From the NCBI RefSeq assembly GCF_009668025.1, contig NZ_WJXZ01000002.1, positions 317,216 through 381,215 on the forward strand: a DNA stretch of 64,000 nt, in the 5' to 3' direction. Position numbers and translations under genes: made by a program. Every line of letters starts with the position of its first letter. Positions within the stretch are counted from its first letter, which is position 1. The notes under the pieces are model-generated. The model saw only the letters and a list, made by a program, of their open reading frames with translations. It searched no databases and was not told where the DNA came from. This DNA comes from Larkinella terrae. GTDB lineage: Bacteria; Bacteroidota; Bacteroidia; Cytophagales; Spirosomataceae. Shown here piece after piece: positions 1 through 9,411 of the stretch.

Positions 1-257
1 TGGCGGGCGACATTACCATTTACGGGAAGCGTACCAACGTACTGGTGATTCGGGAGGAAAATGGGCAGCGGACGTTCAATCATATCGATTTGACCAAACG
101 GGACCTTTTTCAGTCGCCGTATTATTATTTGCATCCCAACGATATCGTGTATGTCGAACCCGGCAAGGCCCGTATCGCCAATGCCGACCGGAATTACCAG
201 TTAATACCCATTATTCTGAGTGCGCTTTCCATTGTTGCCATTGTTGTAACTCGTTAA
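1..257 (+). CDS. Polysaccharide export protein, Wza type (C-terminal part)
   Basis: The open frame runs in from the left edge (first full codon at 3), so only about 84 C-terminal residues are visible. They read as the last SLBB-like strands (AGDITIYGKRTNVLVIREE) followed by HPNDIVYVEP, as in outer-membrane polysaccharide export proteins. The chain ends in one hydrophobic helix (LIPIILSALSIVAIVV), typical of Bacteroidota Wza homologs whose C-terminus crosses the outer membrane. The product would form the export channel for the glycan polymer. It lies 4 bp before the Wzc-type kinase, its usual partner. A GTG at 45 is internal to the domain and is not the start. Family assignment rests on the C-terminus and the neighbour. 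Confidence 0.8.
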   Translation, partial: AGDITIYGKRTNVLVIREENGQRTFNHIDLTKRDLFQSPYYYLHPNDIVYVEPGKARIANADRNYQLIPIILSALSIVAIVVTR

Positions 258-261
258 TGCT

Positions 262-2604
262 ATGGTAAATAACTCATATACGCCCTATCAGGCTTATGAA
301 GTAGAGTCACAGCCGAACCTGCGGGCTACGCTCCAGCGTTATCTGCGATTCTGGCCGTGGTTTTTGCTTTCGATCGTTCTGGCGCTTGGTGCAGCTTATG
401 CTTACCTGCTGTATCAACCACCGGTTTATCGAGTTCATGCCAGCCTGTTGATCAAAGATGAGAAGAAAGGCGGGCTGTCGGCAGAGAGCCTCATGAAAGA
501 ACTCTATCTCTTCAACAAAAATGTAAGCATCGACGATCAGATTGAGATCCTGAAGTCCTACACTTTGATGGACCGGGTGGTGAAAAGCCTGGGGCTCGAT
601 ATTCAATACCACACGCCTACGCCGACGTACGCCCGCGAAGTGTACGCCGAATCGCCCATTCGGCTGACCGTTGAAAAGGCAAATCCGCAACTGTTGTCTG
701 CTGAATTGAAGTTCACGTTTGTCGATAACAAAACGTTTTTGCTGAACGGTTTTTCGTACCCATTCAATCAGAGCATCAAAACGCCGTACGGTTTACTGCG
801 GGTTTTTGCGCTTAAACCGATCACTGCCAGTACCTTACCCATTACGGTTTCGGTTTTGACTCATTCGAGAGCGGTCAATAGCTACCTGGATAAACTGAGC
901 GTCGAACCGGCCGCCAAGGAATCCAACGTGCTGGAACTGAGCCTGGAAGAAACCGTGCCGGATAAAGGCGAGGCTGTTTTGAATCAACTGGTCAACGCTT
1001 ACAGCAAGGAAGCCATCTTCGACAAAAACAAGGATGCGAGCAATATGCTCAACTTCATTGAAGAACGGTTGGCACTCATTGCCGGTGAGCTGTCGAAAGT
1101 GGAGCAGGAAGTGGAATCCTACAAATCGACGCAGGGCATTACCGACCTGAGTGTGCAGGCACAGACGTTCCTGATGACGGTGAAAGAAAATGATGCCCAG
1201 TTGAACGAGGTTAACATGCGCCTGAGCGGCCTGGCGGATATTGAAAAATACGTTGCCAAACAGACGGGTGACAAAAGCGTGGCCCCCGCCACCATCGGTT
1301 TGAACGATCCGACCCTGAACGGTTTACTGACCAAAGTGTCGGAACTGGAACTGAAGCGCGATGAGCTGTCTCGGGTGATGGCGAGCAACAGCCCGATGCT
1401 GCAGTCGATCGACAGCCAGATTAAAACCATAAAGGGCAGCATCAACGAAAACATCCAGACGATGCGGCAGCAGCTGACCAGCAGCCGGAACCATTTACTG
1501 GCGAATAACCAGCGGCTGGAAGGGATGATCCGGACCGTGCCCGGTAAAGAACGGACGCTGCTCAACATCACCCGGCAACAGGTGATCAAAAACGGTTTAT
1601 ACACCTACCTGCTTCAAAAAAGGGAAGAAACCGCCCTGTCGGCCGCTTCTACGGTTTCCGATAGCCGAATTGTCGATGCGGCCCGGACGGATGAACGCCC
1701 GGTTGCGCCGGTCAAAACCACTATCTTCCTGATTTTTGGCTGTATCGGGTTATTAATACCGATTGCTTTTTTTGAGATAAAAGATGCGCTCAACGACCGG
1801 GTGATGCGACGTTCCGACGTGGAAGAGTTCACGCAGGTTCCGATTCTGGGCGAAATTGTAAAGGGAAATAAGATCATCACCGACAACCTGGTTTTTAAAC
1901 CGCAGATGCGCTCGGTTATTGGGGAGCAGATTCGGGCTTTGCGGACCAATCTGCACTTTCTGAAAACGGAACAGGAGAAAAACCAGGTACTGCTGTTTAC
2001 GTCCTGCATCAGCGGTGAAGGCAAATCGTTCATCTCGCTTAATCTGGGAGCCAGCCTGGCGATGGTCGACCACACGACGGTTATTCTGGAAATGGATTTG
2101 CGGAAACCCCAGTTGCACAAGAATCTGCACATGGAAAACCAGGTGGGTCTTAGTGACTACCTGATAGGGAAAGCGACGATTGATGAATTGTTGCAGCCGA
2201 TCATGGGCTACACGAATTATTTCATCATTACCGCCGGCCCGATCCTGCCAAACCCGGCCGAATTGCTGAGCTCGCCCCGCTTGGGTCAGCTTTTCCAGGA
2301 ATTGAAGCAGCGCTTTGATTATATTCTGGTGGATTCGCCACCCATTGGTCTGGTCACCGACTCGCAATTGATCGCTCCCTTTGCCGATGTGACGCTATTT
2401 ATGGTGCGCCATGATCATACGCCCAAAAACCACCTCAAAATGGTCGATGCCTTATACAAAGAGCAACGGTTTCAGAACCTGAGTATCATTCTGAATGCGA
2501 TTGGTGAAGGCGAGTCGCATTATTACAATAATAGTTATGGTGAATATTATGGAGGCTCTGATCCCAAACGACAGGTAGGGAAAGGAAAGCCGAGGAGCGC
2601 TTGA
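262..2604 (+). CDS. Wzc-type polysaccharide co-polymerase / tyrosine autokinase
   Basis: 780 residues. An N-terminal Wzz domain follows a first membrane helix at about 32-52. A long coiled-coil periplasmic part with the GNVR-like segment VPGKERTLLNITRQQ comes next, then a second helix at about 486-505. The cytoplasmic BY-kinase domain has Walker A SGEGKS (K588), Walker A' (VILEMDLRKPQ) and Walker B ILVDSP (D691). The C-terminus from about residue 753 is tyrosine-rich (HYYNNSYGEYYGG), the autophosphorylation cluster. In this family the phosphorylation state of that tail controls chain length and export through the Wza channel, whose gene ends 4 bp upstream. Two-helix topology, kinase motifs and tail are all present, so it appears intact. 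Confidence 0.93.
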   Translation: MVNNSYTPYQAYEVESQPNLRATLQRYLRFWPWFLLSIVLALGAAYAYLLYQPPVYRVHASLLIKDEKKGGLSAESLMKELYLFNKNVSIDDQIEILKSYTLMDRVVKSLGLDIQYHTPTPTYAREVYAESPIRLTVEKANPQLLSAELKFTFVDNKTFLLNGFSYPFNQSIKTPYGLLRVFALKPITASTLPITVSVLTHSRAVNSYLDKLSVEPAAKESNVLELSLEETVPDKGEAVLNQLVNAYSKEAIFDKNKDASNMLNFIEERLALIAGELSKVEQEVESYKSTQGITDLSVQAQTFLMTVKENDAQLNEVNMRLSGLADIEKYVAKQTGDKSVAPATIGLNDPTLNGLLTKVSELELKRDELSRVMASNSPMLQSIDSQIKTIKGSINENIQTMRQQLTSSRNHLLANNQRLEGMIRTVPGKERTLLNITRQQVIKNGLYTYLLQKREETALSAASTVSDSRIVDAARTDERPVAPVKTTIFLIFGCIGLLIPIAFFEIKDALNDRVMRRSDVEEFTQVPILGEIVKGNKIITDNLVFKPQMRSVIGEQIRALRTNLHFLKTEQEKNQVLLFTSCISGEGKSFISLNLGASLAMVDHTTVILEMDLRKPQLHKNLHMENQVGLSDYLIGKATIDELLQPIMGYTNYFIITAGPILPNPAELLSSPRLGQLFQELKQRFDYILVDSPPIGLVTDSQLIAPFADVTLFMVRHDHTPKNHLKMVDALYKEQRFQNLSIILNAIGEGESHYYNNSYGEYYGGSDPKRQVGKGKPRSA

Positions 2605-2686
2605 TTGTACTTTGCCCTAGTAATGAGCACTTGTTAACCATCTCGAATTCTCTGTCCTAACCTGATAATTTGAATAAGTAAAATGT

Positions 2687-3355
2687 ATGCTAAGCCTTAA
2701 CTCACAATACAAAAGTCTCTATATATATGCGGAAGAGCGGAATCAGCGCAGCGATTTTGCCTACAAGTATTTGGGGAAGCGCGTATTTGATATCTGTCTA
2801 AGCTTTCTGGTTACAATCAGCATTCTGGTCTGGCTGATTCCGTTGATTGGCATCCTCATCAAATTGGGGTCGCCGGGCCCGGTTTTTTTCATTCAGAAAC
2901 GGACGGGGTACCGGGGTCGTACGTTCAATTGCCTGAAGTTCAGAACGATGTCCCATGATCCGCAGGCCACTTTCAAACAGGCACGAAGAAACGACGAGCG
3001 GGTAACCTCAATCGGGCGGTTTTTGCGGAAAACCAATCTGGACGAAATGCCGCAATTCATCAATGTCCTCATCGGCGATATGAGCATTGTTGGTCCCCGG
3101 CCTCACGCCATTCAGCATAGTGCCCAATACTGGAATACCATGCCGGAATACCGGAAACGCTATCGGGTGAAGCCGGGTATAACGGGTCTGGCGCAGATCA
3201 ATGGTTGCCGGGGTGAAATCGACCATTTAATGAAAATGCGTCACCGGGTAAAATACGACCGCTTTTATAATCGGAAAAAGTCAATCCTTTTCGATTGCTG
3301 GATTTGTTGGATGACGCTGAAATCGATGGTTGGCGAAAACGATCACGTTTGGTGA
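2687..3355 (+). CDS. Undecaprenyl-phosphate sugar-1-phosphate transferase (initiating enzyme)
   Basis: 222 residues of the bacterial sugar transferase family (WcaJ/PglC-like catalytic core). One hydrophobic N-terminal segment at about 30-54 is followed by the conserved KFRTM, NLDEMPQFINVLIGDMS and GPRPH motifs and PGITGLAQING. The enzyme moves a sugar-1-phosphate from a nucleotide sugar to undecaprenyl phosphate on the inner membrane face, starting repeat-unit assembly. Length matches the short form without the multi-pass N-terminal region of full WcaJ. The start at 2687 is chosen because the overlapping ATG at 2683 closes within five codons. The next gene (antiterminator) begins 20 bp after the stop. 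The sugar cannot be read from sequence. Confidence 0.9.
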   Translation: MLSLNSQYKSLYIYAEERNQRSDFAYKYLGKRVFDICLSFLVTISILVWLIPLIGILIKLGSPGPVFFIQKRTGYRGRTFNCLKFRTMSHDPQATFKQARRNDERVTSIGRFLRKTNLDEMPQFINVLIGDMSIVGPRPHAIQHSAQYWNTMPEYRKRYRVKPGITGLAQINGCRGEIDHLMKMRHRVKYDRFYNRKKSILFDCWICWMTLKSMVGENDHVW

Positions 3356-3374
3356 GAATAAACCTTTTAAAGCG

Positions 3375-3857
3375 ATGGCCTGGTACGTTTTGTATACAAA
3401 ATCCCGAACCGAAAAAGCGGTGGCAGACAGACTGCGCGAACGCGGTATCGAGGTATACTGCCCATTAATTAAAACCAAACGAAAATGGTCTGACCGGGTG
3501 AAGCTGGTGGAAGAACCGCTTTTTCGTTCCTATTGCTTCGTCAACCTGGAAGAACAGCAGCGATCAAGGGTTTTTGCTGTGTCCGGTATCGTTCGCTACC
3601 TATTTTGGATGAACAAACCCGCCGTTGTCCGGGACTCAGAAATTGAGACCATTCGGCTCATGCTTAACGAAACGGATAACAGGCATATCACAGTTGAAAA
3701 CTTCACCTCAGCCGATCGGATAAAAATAAAATCAGGATTTTTTTCTGACAGTGAAGGCCATGTAATTAACCAGCAGGGAAAAACGCTGGCTGTCTTTATT
3801 GATTCCCTGCAAATGGTTGTAAAAGTAGATTTGTCGAAGACGATTGTTGCGGCTTAA
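3375..3857 (+). CDS. NusG-family transcription antiterminator, UpxY/RfaH type
   Basis: 160 residues. The NGN domain opens with WYVLYTKSRTEKAVADRL and contains YCPLIKTKRKWSDR. A C-terminal KOW-like module starts near IKIKSGFFSDSEGHVI. The ATG at 3375 is used because NusG-type proteins begin right at this WYVLYTK strand; an in-frame TTG at 3330 would add 15 residues and overlap the preceding gene. Specialised NusG paralogs of this kind (UpxY in Bacteroides, RfaH in enterics) let RNA polymerase read through long polysaccharide operons. Here it sits just before the AT-rich cassette, so its likely target is the operon starting around 4.0 kb. That target is inferred from position. Confidence 0.85.
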   Translation: MAWYVLYTKSRTEKAVADRLRERGIEVYCPLIKTKRKWSDRVKLVEEPLFRSYCFVNLEEQQRSRVFAVSGIVRYLFWMNKPAVVRDSEIETIRLMLNETDNRHITVENFTSADRIKIKSGFFSDSEGHVINQQGKTLAVFIDSLQMVVKVDLSKTIVAA

Positions 3858-4047
3858 TAATCCCGTTTAAACGCGTATATTTTCTAATTTTTCTTTTCAT
3901 ATAAAATTAATTAGGTTCTAAATGGGACTGAAAGGGCGAAGCCGTAAATAAATCTAAATTAAAAATAGAAAATTGGCATACATACAATCCTAATATATAA
4001 ATTATAGGCAATATCCGTGCCATAAAGAGGGAAAAAGTGCACAATTT

Positions 4048-4944
4048 ATGAAAAAGGTAAAAATTGGTATAGTCGTTTTTTTTAGCCTCGTAATTGGTAT
4101 CGAATTAATTGGGCGGTTTTACGGATTAACTACTTATCCCCTTTATGATTCCAGTGAAAAATATGAATATTTATTAAAACCGAATCAACACGTATCTATT
4201 TACCGGAACCGGTTTGTAACGAATGAATTTTCAATGCGGAGCGAACCTATCAGTGTCAAAGATACCATTGTTGTTCTGCTGCTAGGTGATTCAGTTATTA
4301 ATGGGGGAAATTCAATCGATCAGGATAGTTTGGTATCAACATTATTGGAAAAAAAGCTATTAGCTAACTGCGGAAAAAAAATTAGAGTGCTCAATATAAG
4401 TGACAAGACCTGGTCACCCGATAATGTAGTCGCTTATTTGAAAAAATTCGGTTATTTCAATGCCGATATGATGCTCCTGGTTGCGAATAGTGGTGATGCT
4501 TATGATCCCATGACGTTTAAACCGATAGTGGGGATAGCTCCAACCCATCCCGCCGAAAACCAAATTTTTGCCTGGCAGAACTTGCTTGCAAAAGCCTGGC
4601 CCATTATCGAAAAATCAATCCTTGTCAAACCAGTTGTTGAAAAAAATACAGTTGAAAAGAAAGAGCAGTTTGTGAAAGGATTTAGCGGGTTAGATAGCCT
4701 TTCGAAAGAATTAAAAATTCCTTTATGTATTTATTTGCATCGTTCTCAACCCGAATTAGTAAGCAATAGATTGGAAGATGGCGGTAAGGCAATTATTGAT
4801 TTTTGTAGACGAAACCATATTCCAATAACTGTTAATCAATTGGAAACTGACGAATTCATTGACGAAATTCATTTGAATAGCAAAGGCCAGAAATCATTGG
4901 CTACTGACTTGTTTCCTATCATCCGGAGAAATCTGAAGTTATAG
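4048..4944 (+). CDS. SGNH/GDSL-type hydrolase, membrane-anchored
   Basis: 298 residues with an N-terminal uncleaved-looking signal anchor (KIGIVVFFSLVIGIELIG). Block I appears as LLLGDSVING with the nucleophile at S82. The C-terminal catalytic pair reads DEIH (D272, H275) followed by LNSKGQKSLA, as in SGNH esterases and acyltransferases. In glycan loci such proteins add or remove O-acetyl groups, so trimming of the capsule is the likely role, acting outside the inner membrane. Substrate and direction of reaction cannot be told. It is the first gene of the AT-rich cassette, preceded by a 190-bp AT-rich gap with no clear promoter match. Confidence 0.7.
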   Translation: MKKVKIGIVVFFSLVIGIELIGRFYGLTTYPLYDSSEKYEYLLKPNQHVSIYRNRFVTNEFSMRSEPISVKDTIVVLLLGDSVINGGNSIDQDSLVSTLLEKKLLANCGKKIRVLNISDKTWSPDNVVAYLKKFGYFNADMMLLVANSGDAYDPMTFKPIVGIAPTHPAENQIFAWQNLLAKAWPIIEKSILVKPVVEKNTVEKKEQFVKGFSGLDSLSKELKIPLCIYLHRSQPELVSNRLEDGGKAIIDFCRRNHIPITVNQLETDEFIDEIHLNSKGQKSLATDLFPIIRRNLKL

Positions 4945-5021
4945 TGTGAAGCACGAATTACGATTAATTGCGATCAGAACCGGCGATCACAGTAAAAGCC
5001 ATTTTGAGTAGCGTTTTAAAT

Positions 5022-6551
5022 ATGTCAACTGCTAAAAGACTAATATCGGGTACAGCAGCTTCCTGGGCAGCAATCGGCGTTACAATGGTTACGCAGGTAG
5101 CTCTGGTACCAATTTTCTTAAGTTATTGGGATATAAAAACGTATGGTATTTGGATTGCAATTCAAGCCCTGTTAAATGTGCTTAGTACAATGGATCGGGG
5201 CTTCAATGACTTTTTAGAATATGAATTTCTAAAACTCGGGATACCAAAGAAAAAGCAAATAGGTCTTGCGTTGTGGTCGGGTGTATTTGTCATAGTTATC
5301 ATCAGTATCGTTGAGACGATACTGGTTTATTACCTGAGCTTTTACCTCAATGTCGAGGTTCTTTTAGAAGAAAGCAAAGTCAAAGATCCCGGTTTTTTAT
5401 ACGAAATTCGCTGGTCGTTAATGATCCAATGGATCATCTGGTCAATAGCAAATATTGTTGGTTTATTTGGCCGGTCGTTAAGTGCCTTTGGTTATTTTCC
5501 GAGAATGGGCTGGTGGGGAGTCCTGGTTTCTGTTTCAAATTCCACCGTTTCAGTTATTGTGGTTATTTGCGGAGGAAGTATTTTATCCGCTAATATTGGT
5601 ATTGGTATCTCATCGGTTGTGATTCTACTTCTTCAATACATAGATATTTCCAAGCTATTGAATAAAGTAGGTATTCCATCTACGCGTTATTCTTTACGGT
5701 TAGGTTTTAAATATTACTTTACATCGTTTGGTTTATCTGCCAGATATTTTTTAGAGAACTTCCGCCAGCAGGGTATTCGCCTGATTATCTTACCTTTTTC
5801 AGGAGTTAAAGGCTTAACGACCTTCTCCACTATCCGGACCGTTGCGAACGTATCTCAACAAGGTTTGTTAACAATCACACACCCCTTATTACCGGAATTA
5901 ATGCGGTTTTTAGGTGAGAAAGATCAGGATAAAATGGAAGCCTCTTTTGGTACGGTTTGGTTAGTCCTGTTATTTATTCTGGCGCCAGGTGTTGTCATCT
6001 TGCAGGTCGTTGCGCCTTCCTTATTTTTGATCTGGACAAAAGGGCAGATAGAATTCATTCCGCCTTTGTTTGCTGCCTTATCCATTGGAGTCCTGTTTTT
6101 TGCTTTGGCGCAGCCAGCAATGGCTGTAATAGTGGGAAATAATCATTTAAAACAGCAGATTATTTTATCAGTCTTGTCTGCACTAATAGTTGTCGCCACC
6201 ATGTTTCTGCTAATTCCGCAAATGGGCGTTCTGGGAGCCGGTATTGCCCTCTTGGTTGCGGAAATTGCTGCTGCTATCGGGTTCATCAGATTTGCCAGCA
6301 GATGGCTTCCGACCAGCGGACTTAAATGGCCGGTCAAAGTATTCAGTATTGCTTTATTGTCCGTCCTGATAGCGGCAGTTGGTATAATGATAATGATATA
6401 TTACACGCCGTTGAAATGGCAGGCTTTCGCAATAACGATTTTAGCTCTTTACTGGAACGCAATTCGATATTATAAAAATATGCCTTTTTTAGCTACGCAA
6501 CAGATTAATTCATTATTTAGAAAACTTTCATTATCAACCAAAACCGTTTAA
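5022..6551 (+). CDS. Wzx-type polysaccharide flippase
   Basis: About 509 residues, almost wholly hydrophobic, with roughly 12-14 membrane helices. The N-terminal LISGTAASWAAIGVTMVTQV and the later RTVANVSQQGLLTITHPLLPEL segment fit the MOP/polysaccharide transporter superfamily. It would flip lipid-linked repeat units across the inner membrane. The ATG at 5022 (MSTAKRLISG) is preferred; an in-frame TTG at 4968 would add 18 polar residues unlike the family. It sits between the SGNH hydrolase and the polymerase, the usual Wzx-Wzy order. Confidence 0.85.
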   Translation: MSTAKRLISGTAASWAAIGVTMVTQVALVPIFLSYWDIKTYGIWIAIQALLNVLSTMDRGFNDFLEYEFLKLGIPKKKQIGLALWSGVFVIVIISIVETILVYYLSFYLNVEVLLEESKVKDPGFLYEIRWSLMIQWIIWSIANIVGLFGRSLSAFGYFPRMGWWGVLVSVSNSTVSVIVVICGGSILSANIGIGISSVVILLLQYIDISKLLNKVGIPSTRYSLRLGFKYYFTSFGLSARYFLENFRQQGIRLIILPFSGVKGLTTFSTIRTVANVSQQGLLTITHPLLPELMRFLGEKDQDKMEASFGTVWLVLLFILAPGVVILQVVAPSLFLIWTKGQIEFIPPLFAALSIGVLFFALAQPAMAVIVGNNHLKQQIILSVLSALIVVATMFLLIPQMGVLGAGIALLVAEIAAAIGFIRFASRWLPTSGLKWPVKVFSIALLSVLIAAVGIMIMIYYTPLKWQAFAITILALYWNAIRYYKNMPFLATQQINSLFRKLSLSTKTV

Positions 6552-6650
6552 TTATTATCAGTAGATCGATAATGATTAGTTACAAGAACGATTAATAATG
6601 TGTATAAGTAATGTTTATCCATTAATTATTTGAAATAAGAGTTTCTGAGT

Positions 6651-8252
6651 ATGATTAGGAGTGGATCAAATACAGCGTTTTTATCTTTGTTTAAACTTTG
6701 GATTTGGAAGGTTGTTCTGGTAGCCGCAATCATTCAAGGTTTATTCTTTTTTTCTCCGGAGAATATTTTTGCGATTACCTGCGTAATTTCTGCCTGGTGG
6801 TTAGTTGATAAGCTAATCTTAAATAAAGAGACTTTAGCGCGATATACTTTTTCAACCGTAATTATATTAGGGTATTCGCTAACTCAATATTGCCTGCCGT
6901 TGATATTTACATTGTTAGAAGGAAAACCATTGGTCTATAACCTGAAATTTCCTTATAGCGTCTTCATTCACTCTTTACTTGCTCTGGCTGTATTTTTATC
7001 CATGCATCATTTGTATAAAATCTGGCGGGAAGGGCTCGGCAGCAAGTTGTACAATAAGATGAGTTGGATTCTAAGGAAGAATTATTTTTTTACTCCTCCA
7101 AGCGACTTTCAGCTTTGGATGATCGGTTTTATAGGGCTTGCCGGGATGATAATTACCTTTATCAGTGTGAACCATTATGATGGTACCGCGCTCGAAAGAG
7201 GAGCCGGTGCTAAATTTTTGCATGGTTTAGTGCCGTACGCTTACGCTCCCTTTTTTATATTATTAAAGCCGCTGCTTCAACCAAATCGACCTCAGTTCTT
7301 GAAGAAGCCATTCTTTAAAGTATTAGTCTTTGCTGTGGTTCTATTGTTTGTGGGTATGGGAGGAAATAGCAGAGGCTTATTTATGACAGGTATTACGGCT
7401 GTCGGTATTTCCTATTTAATTGGCTTGCTATTGGGGAAATTCGATTATAAAATTTTTAATTTAAAAAATTTTGCTTTAGCCCTGGTTGGAGTTTGGATAA
7501 TTACCGGTCCACTCGCCAAACTGGGGACTGCGATGGTAATAGTTCGGGCGCAACGGAGCAATGTTTCCAGTGAAGAATTAATCATGAAGACGTTGCAGAC
7601 TTATCAGGATGACAAGGCAATTCAGCGTTATAAATCAATTAATTTTATTGATAAATACGATTGGGACGAAACCTATTTTGATAATATATTCTTAGCCAGA
7701 TTTTGTAATCTGAAATACAATGATGCAAGCCTTGAGCTGGCTTATAAAATAAGAAATACGGACAAAGAAATGTTTAACTATTCCGTTGATAAATTCTGGT
7801 CAACTCTGCCTGCTCCAATTATATCTTTTTTTCGTATAAAGATTGATAAACTTACTCTGAATACTTTCTCTTATGGCGACTATCTGTATTACCGGGCGGG
7901 TGGTCAATACATCCCAGGCGCATTTCGAACCGGTCATTTTGCCGGTACCGGTTTAGCTACGTTTGGCTGGTGGTATCTACTATTGATGGGGGTAGGTGTC
8001 TTACCGCTGTTTTTTCTGGTCGATTTGTTTGTAGTTAATTTTAGAGAGAACGGTTATAACTCGACTTATTTAAGTCTCGCTGGCCTGATTGAAATAACAT
8101 TTTTCTTTACCCTTTTTTCAGTTTCTAACTTTTCAGAGAGTGTCGTCAATATCTATAGTTTTTTTGCAAGAGGGTGGTTCCAAATGCTATTGTTGTATTG
8201 GCTCCTGCTTTTTGTTACACGAAAATTGGGCTTTTTAAAACGGTTTGTATGA
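6651..8252 (+). CDS. Wzy-type oligosaccharide repeat-unit polymerase
   Basis: 533 residues with about ten to twelve membrane helices and a large hydrophilic loop around residues 300-420. That shape is the hallmark of Wzy polymerases, whose sequences are otherwise poorly conserved. A conserved-looking GMGGNSRGLF segment precedes a helix, as in O-antigen polymerase-like proteins. It would join flipped repeat units in the periplasm. Its TGA overlaps the ATG of the next glycosyltransferase (ATGA, 4 bp), indicating translational coupling. The call rests on topology and context rather than on a strong motif. Confidence 0.75.
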   Translation: MIRSGSNTAFLSLFKLWIWKVVLVAAIIQGLFFFSPENIFAITCVISAWWLVDKLILNKETLARYTFSTVIILGYSLTQYCLPLIFTLLEGKPLVYNLKFPYSVFIHSLLALAVFLSMHHLYKIWREGLGSKLYNKMSWILRKNYFFTPPSDFQLWMIGFIGLAGMIITFISVNHYDGTALERGAGAKFLHGLVPYAYAPFFILLKPLLQPNRPQFLKKPFFKVLVFAVVLLFVGMGGNSRGLFMTGITAVGISYLIGLLLGKFDYKIFNLKNFALALVGVWIITGPLAKLGTAMVIVRAQRSNVSSEELIMKTLQTYQDDKAIQRYKSINFIDKYDWDETYFDNIFLARFCNLKYNDASLELAYKIRNTDKEMFNYSVDKFWSTLPAPIISFFRIKIDKLTLNTFSYGDYLYYRAGGQYIPGAFRTGHFAGTGLATFGWWYLLLMGVGVLPLFFLVDLFVVNFRENGYNSTYLSLAGLIEITFFFTLFSVSNFSESVVNIYSFFARGWFQMLLLYWLLLFVTRKLGFLKRFV

Positions 8253-9292
8253 GAATCCTCTATATCGGCGATGGTAATCCCTTTAGTACCTCCTTCCATC
8301 GACTTTCTGCGCTGAGAAGATTGGGATATACAGTGGATGTTCGCAACCCTTATGAAGCTTTTAAAACTTCATTAGAGCATTTTATTTTTGGGAAAATTCA
8401 TTACCGAACCGGGTTTCGCTTTTTACAGAATAAAGTGAATAGCTGGCTATCGGAGATTTTAGCTGGTGGTGAAAATTTTGATATTATCTGGGTTGATAGT
8501 GGAGAACTCTTCGGAAAGAAATGTCTGCAAAATCTGAAAACTGTTGGTATTCCAGTTATTCTTTATAACGTTGATGATCCCACCGGTAAACGGGATGGAA
8601 ATAGGTTTAAATCGTTGCTGGAAGCATTACCCCTATACGATTTAGTCGTAGTGGTTCGCCAGGAAAGTGAAAGAGAATGTATTAAACTGGGAGCTGCCCG
8701 GGTATTATGGGTCTATCGAAGTTACGATGAGGAAGCCCACAGGCCTTACCGAAATGTGGAAGAAATACCGGCGCAATTTCGGTCAGACGTGGCGTTTATT
8801 GGCACCTGGATCCGATATGAAAAAAGAGATGAGTTCCTGTTAAAGCTCATTGAATTAGGGGTACCCGTTAGTATTTGGGGAACTCGCTGGCAGAACTCAC
8901 CTAACTGGCATAAGCTAAAACCGCATCATCGGGGAGATGGGTTAGGAGGCAGAGACTACGTTGCTGCCATTCAGGGAGCGAAGGTTTGTATCGGTATGCT
9001 TTCAAAGGGCAATCGTGATTTGCACACTCAGCGTTCTCTTGAGGTGCCATTCGCGGGCGGTTTGTTTTGCGCCGAACGTACTTCCGAGCATGAGGAAATG
9101 TATCGGGAAGGTGTGGAAGCAGTTTTTTGGTCGGATGCAGTTGAATGTGCCAGGGTATGTAAAGAATTGCTTGCTAATGATTCGTTGCGTGAAAATATTC
9201 GCTTAGCCGGAATGGAGCGGGTGAGATCACTCAAAGTCGGAAATGAAGATGCGTGCCGGACGATATTGGAAACCGTGTTTCAAACTACCTGA
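8249..9292 (+). CDS. Glycosyltransferase, CgeB-like (GT family 1_2 fold)
   Basis: 347 residues starting MRILYIGDGNPFSTSFHRL at an ATG that overlaps the polymerase stop by 4 bp; a longer frame back to 8174 lies inside the polymerase. The N-terminal half is a Rossmann-like nucleotide-sugar transferase domain. The C-terminal half carries DLHTQRSLEVPFAGG and RTSEHEEMYREGVEAVFW, typical of CgeB/YkvP-like transferases (Glyco_trans_1_2). It likely adds one sugar of the capsule repeat in the cytoplasm. Donor and acceptor are unknown. Confidence 0.8.
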   Translation: MRILYIGDGNPFSTSFHRLSALRRLGYTVDVRNPYEAFKTSLEHFIFGKIHYRTGFRFLQNKVNSWLSEILAGGENFDIIWVDSGELFGKKCLQNLKTVGIPVILYNVDDPTGKRDGNRFKSLLEALPLYDLVVVVRQESERECIKLGAARVLWVYRSYDEEAHRPYRNVEEIPAQFRSDVAFIGTWIRYEKRDEFLLKLIELGVPVSIWGTRWQNSPNWHKLKPHHRGDGLGGRDYVAAIQGAKVCIGMLSKGNRDLHTQRSLEVPFAGGLFCAERTSEHEEMYREGVEAVFWSDAVECARVCKELLANDSLRENIRLAGMERVRSLKVGNEDACRTILETVFQTT

Positions 9293-9411
9293 AGTTCATT
9301 CCTGTAAAAGACAATACAGATAAATCTAAATTACCTGCTTCTCTATTAATCTTCAATCGAATTAATTATTCTATAGTAAATGTTTACTTGTTGCTATTTT
9401 ATTTTTAGTTA

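Noticed and set aside
3330-3374. TTG start adding 15 residues to the antiterminator
   Set aside because: NusG-family proteins begin at the strand starting at the ATG at 3375, and the extension lies inside the upstream gene.
4968-5021. TTG start adding 18 residues to the flippase
   Set aside because: The extension is polar and unlike the family; ATG 5022 gives a normal N-terminus.
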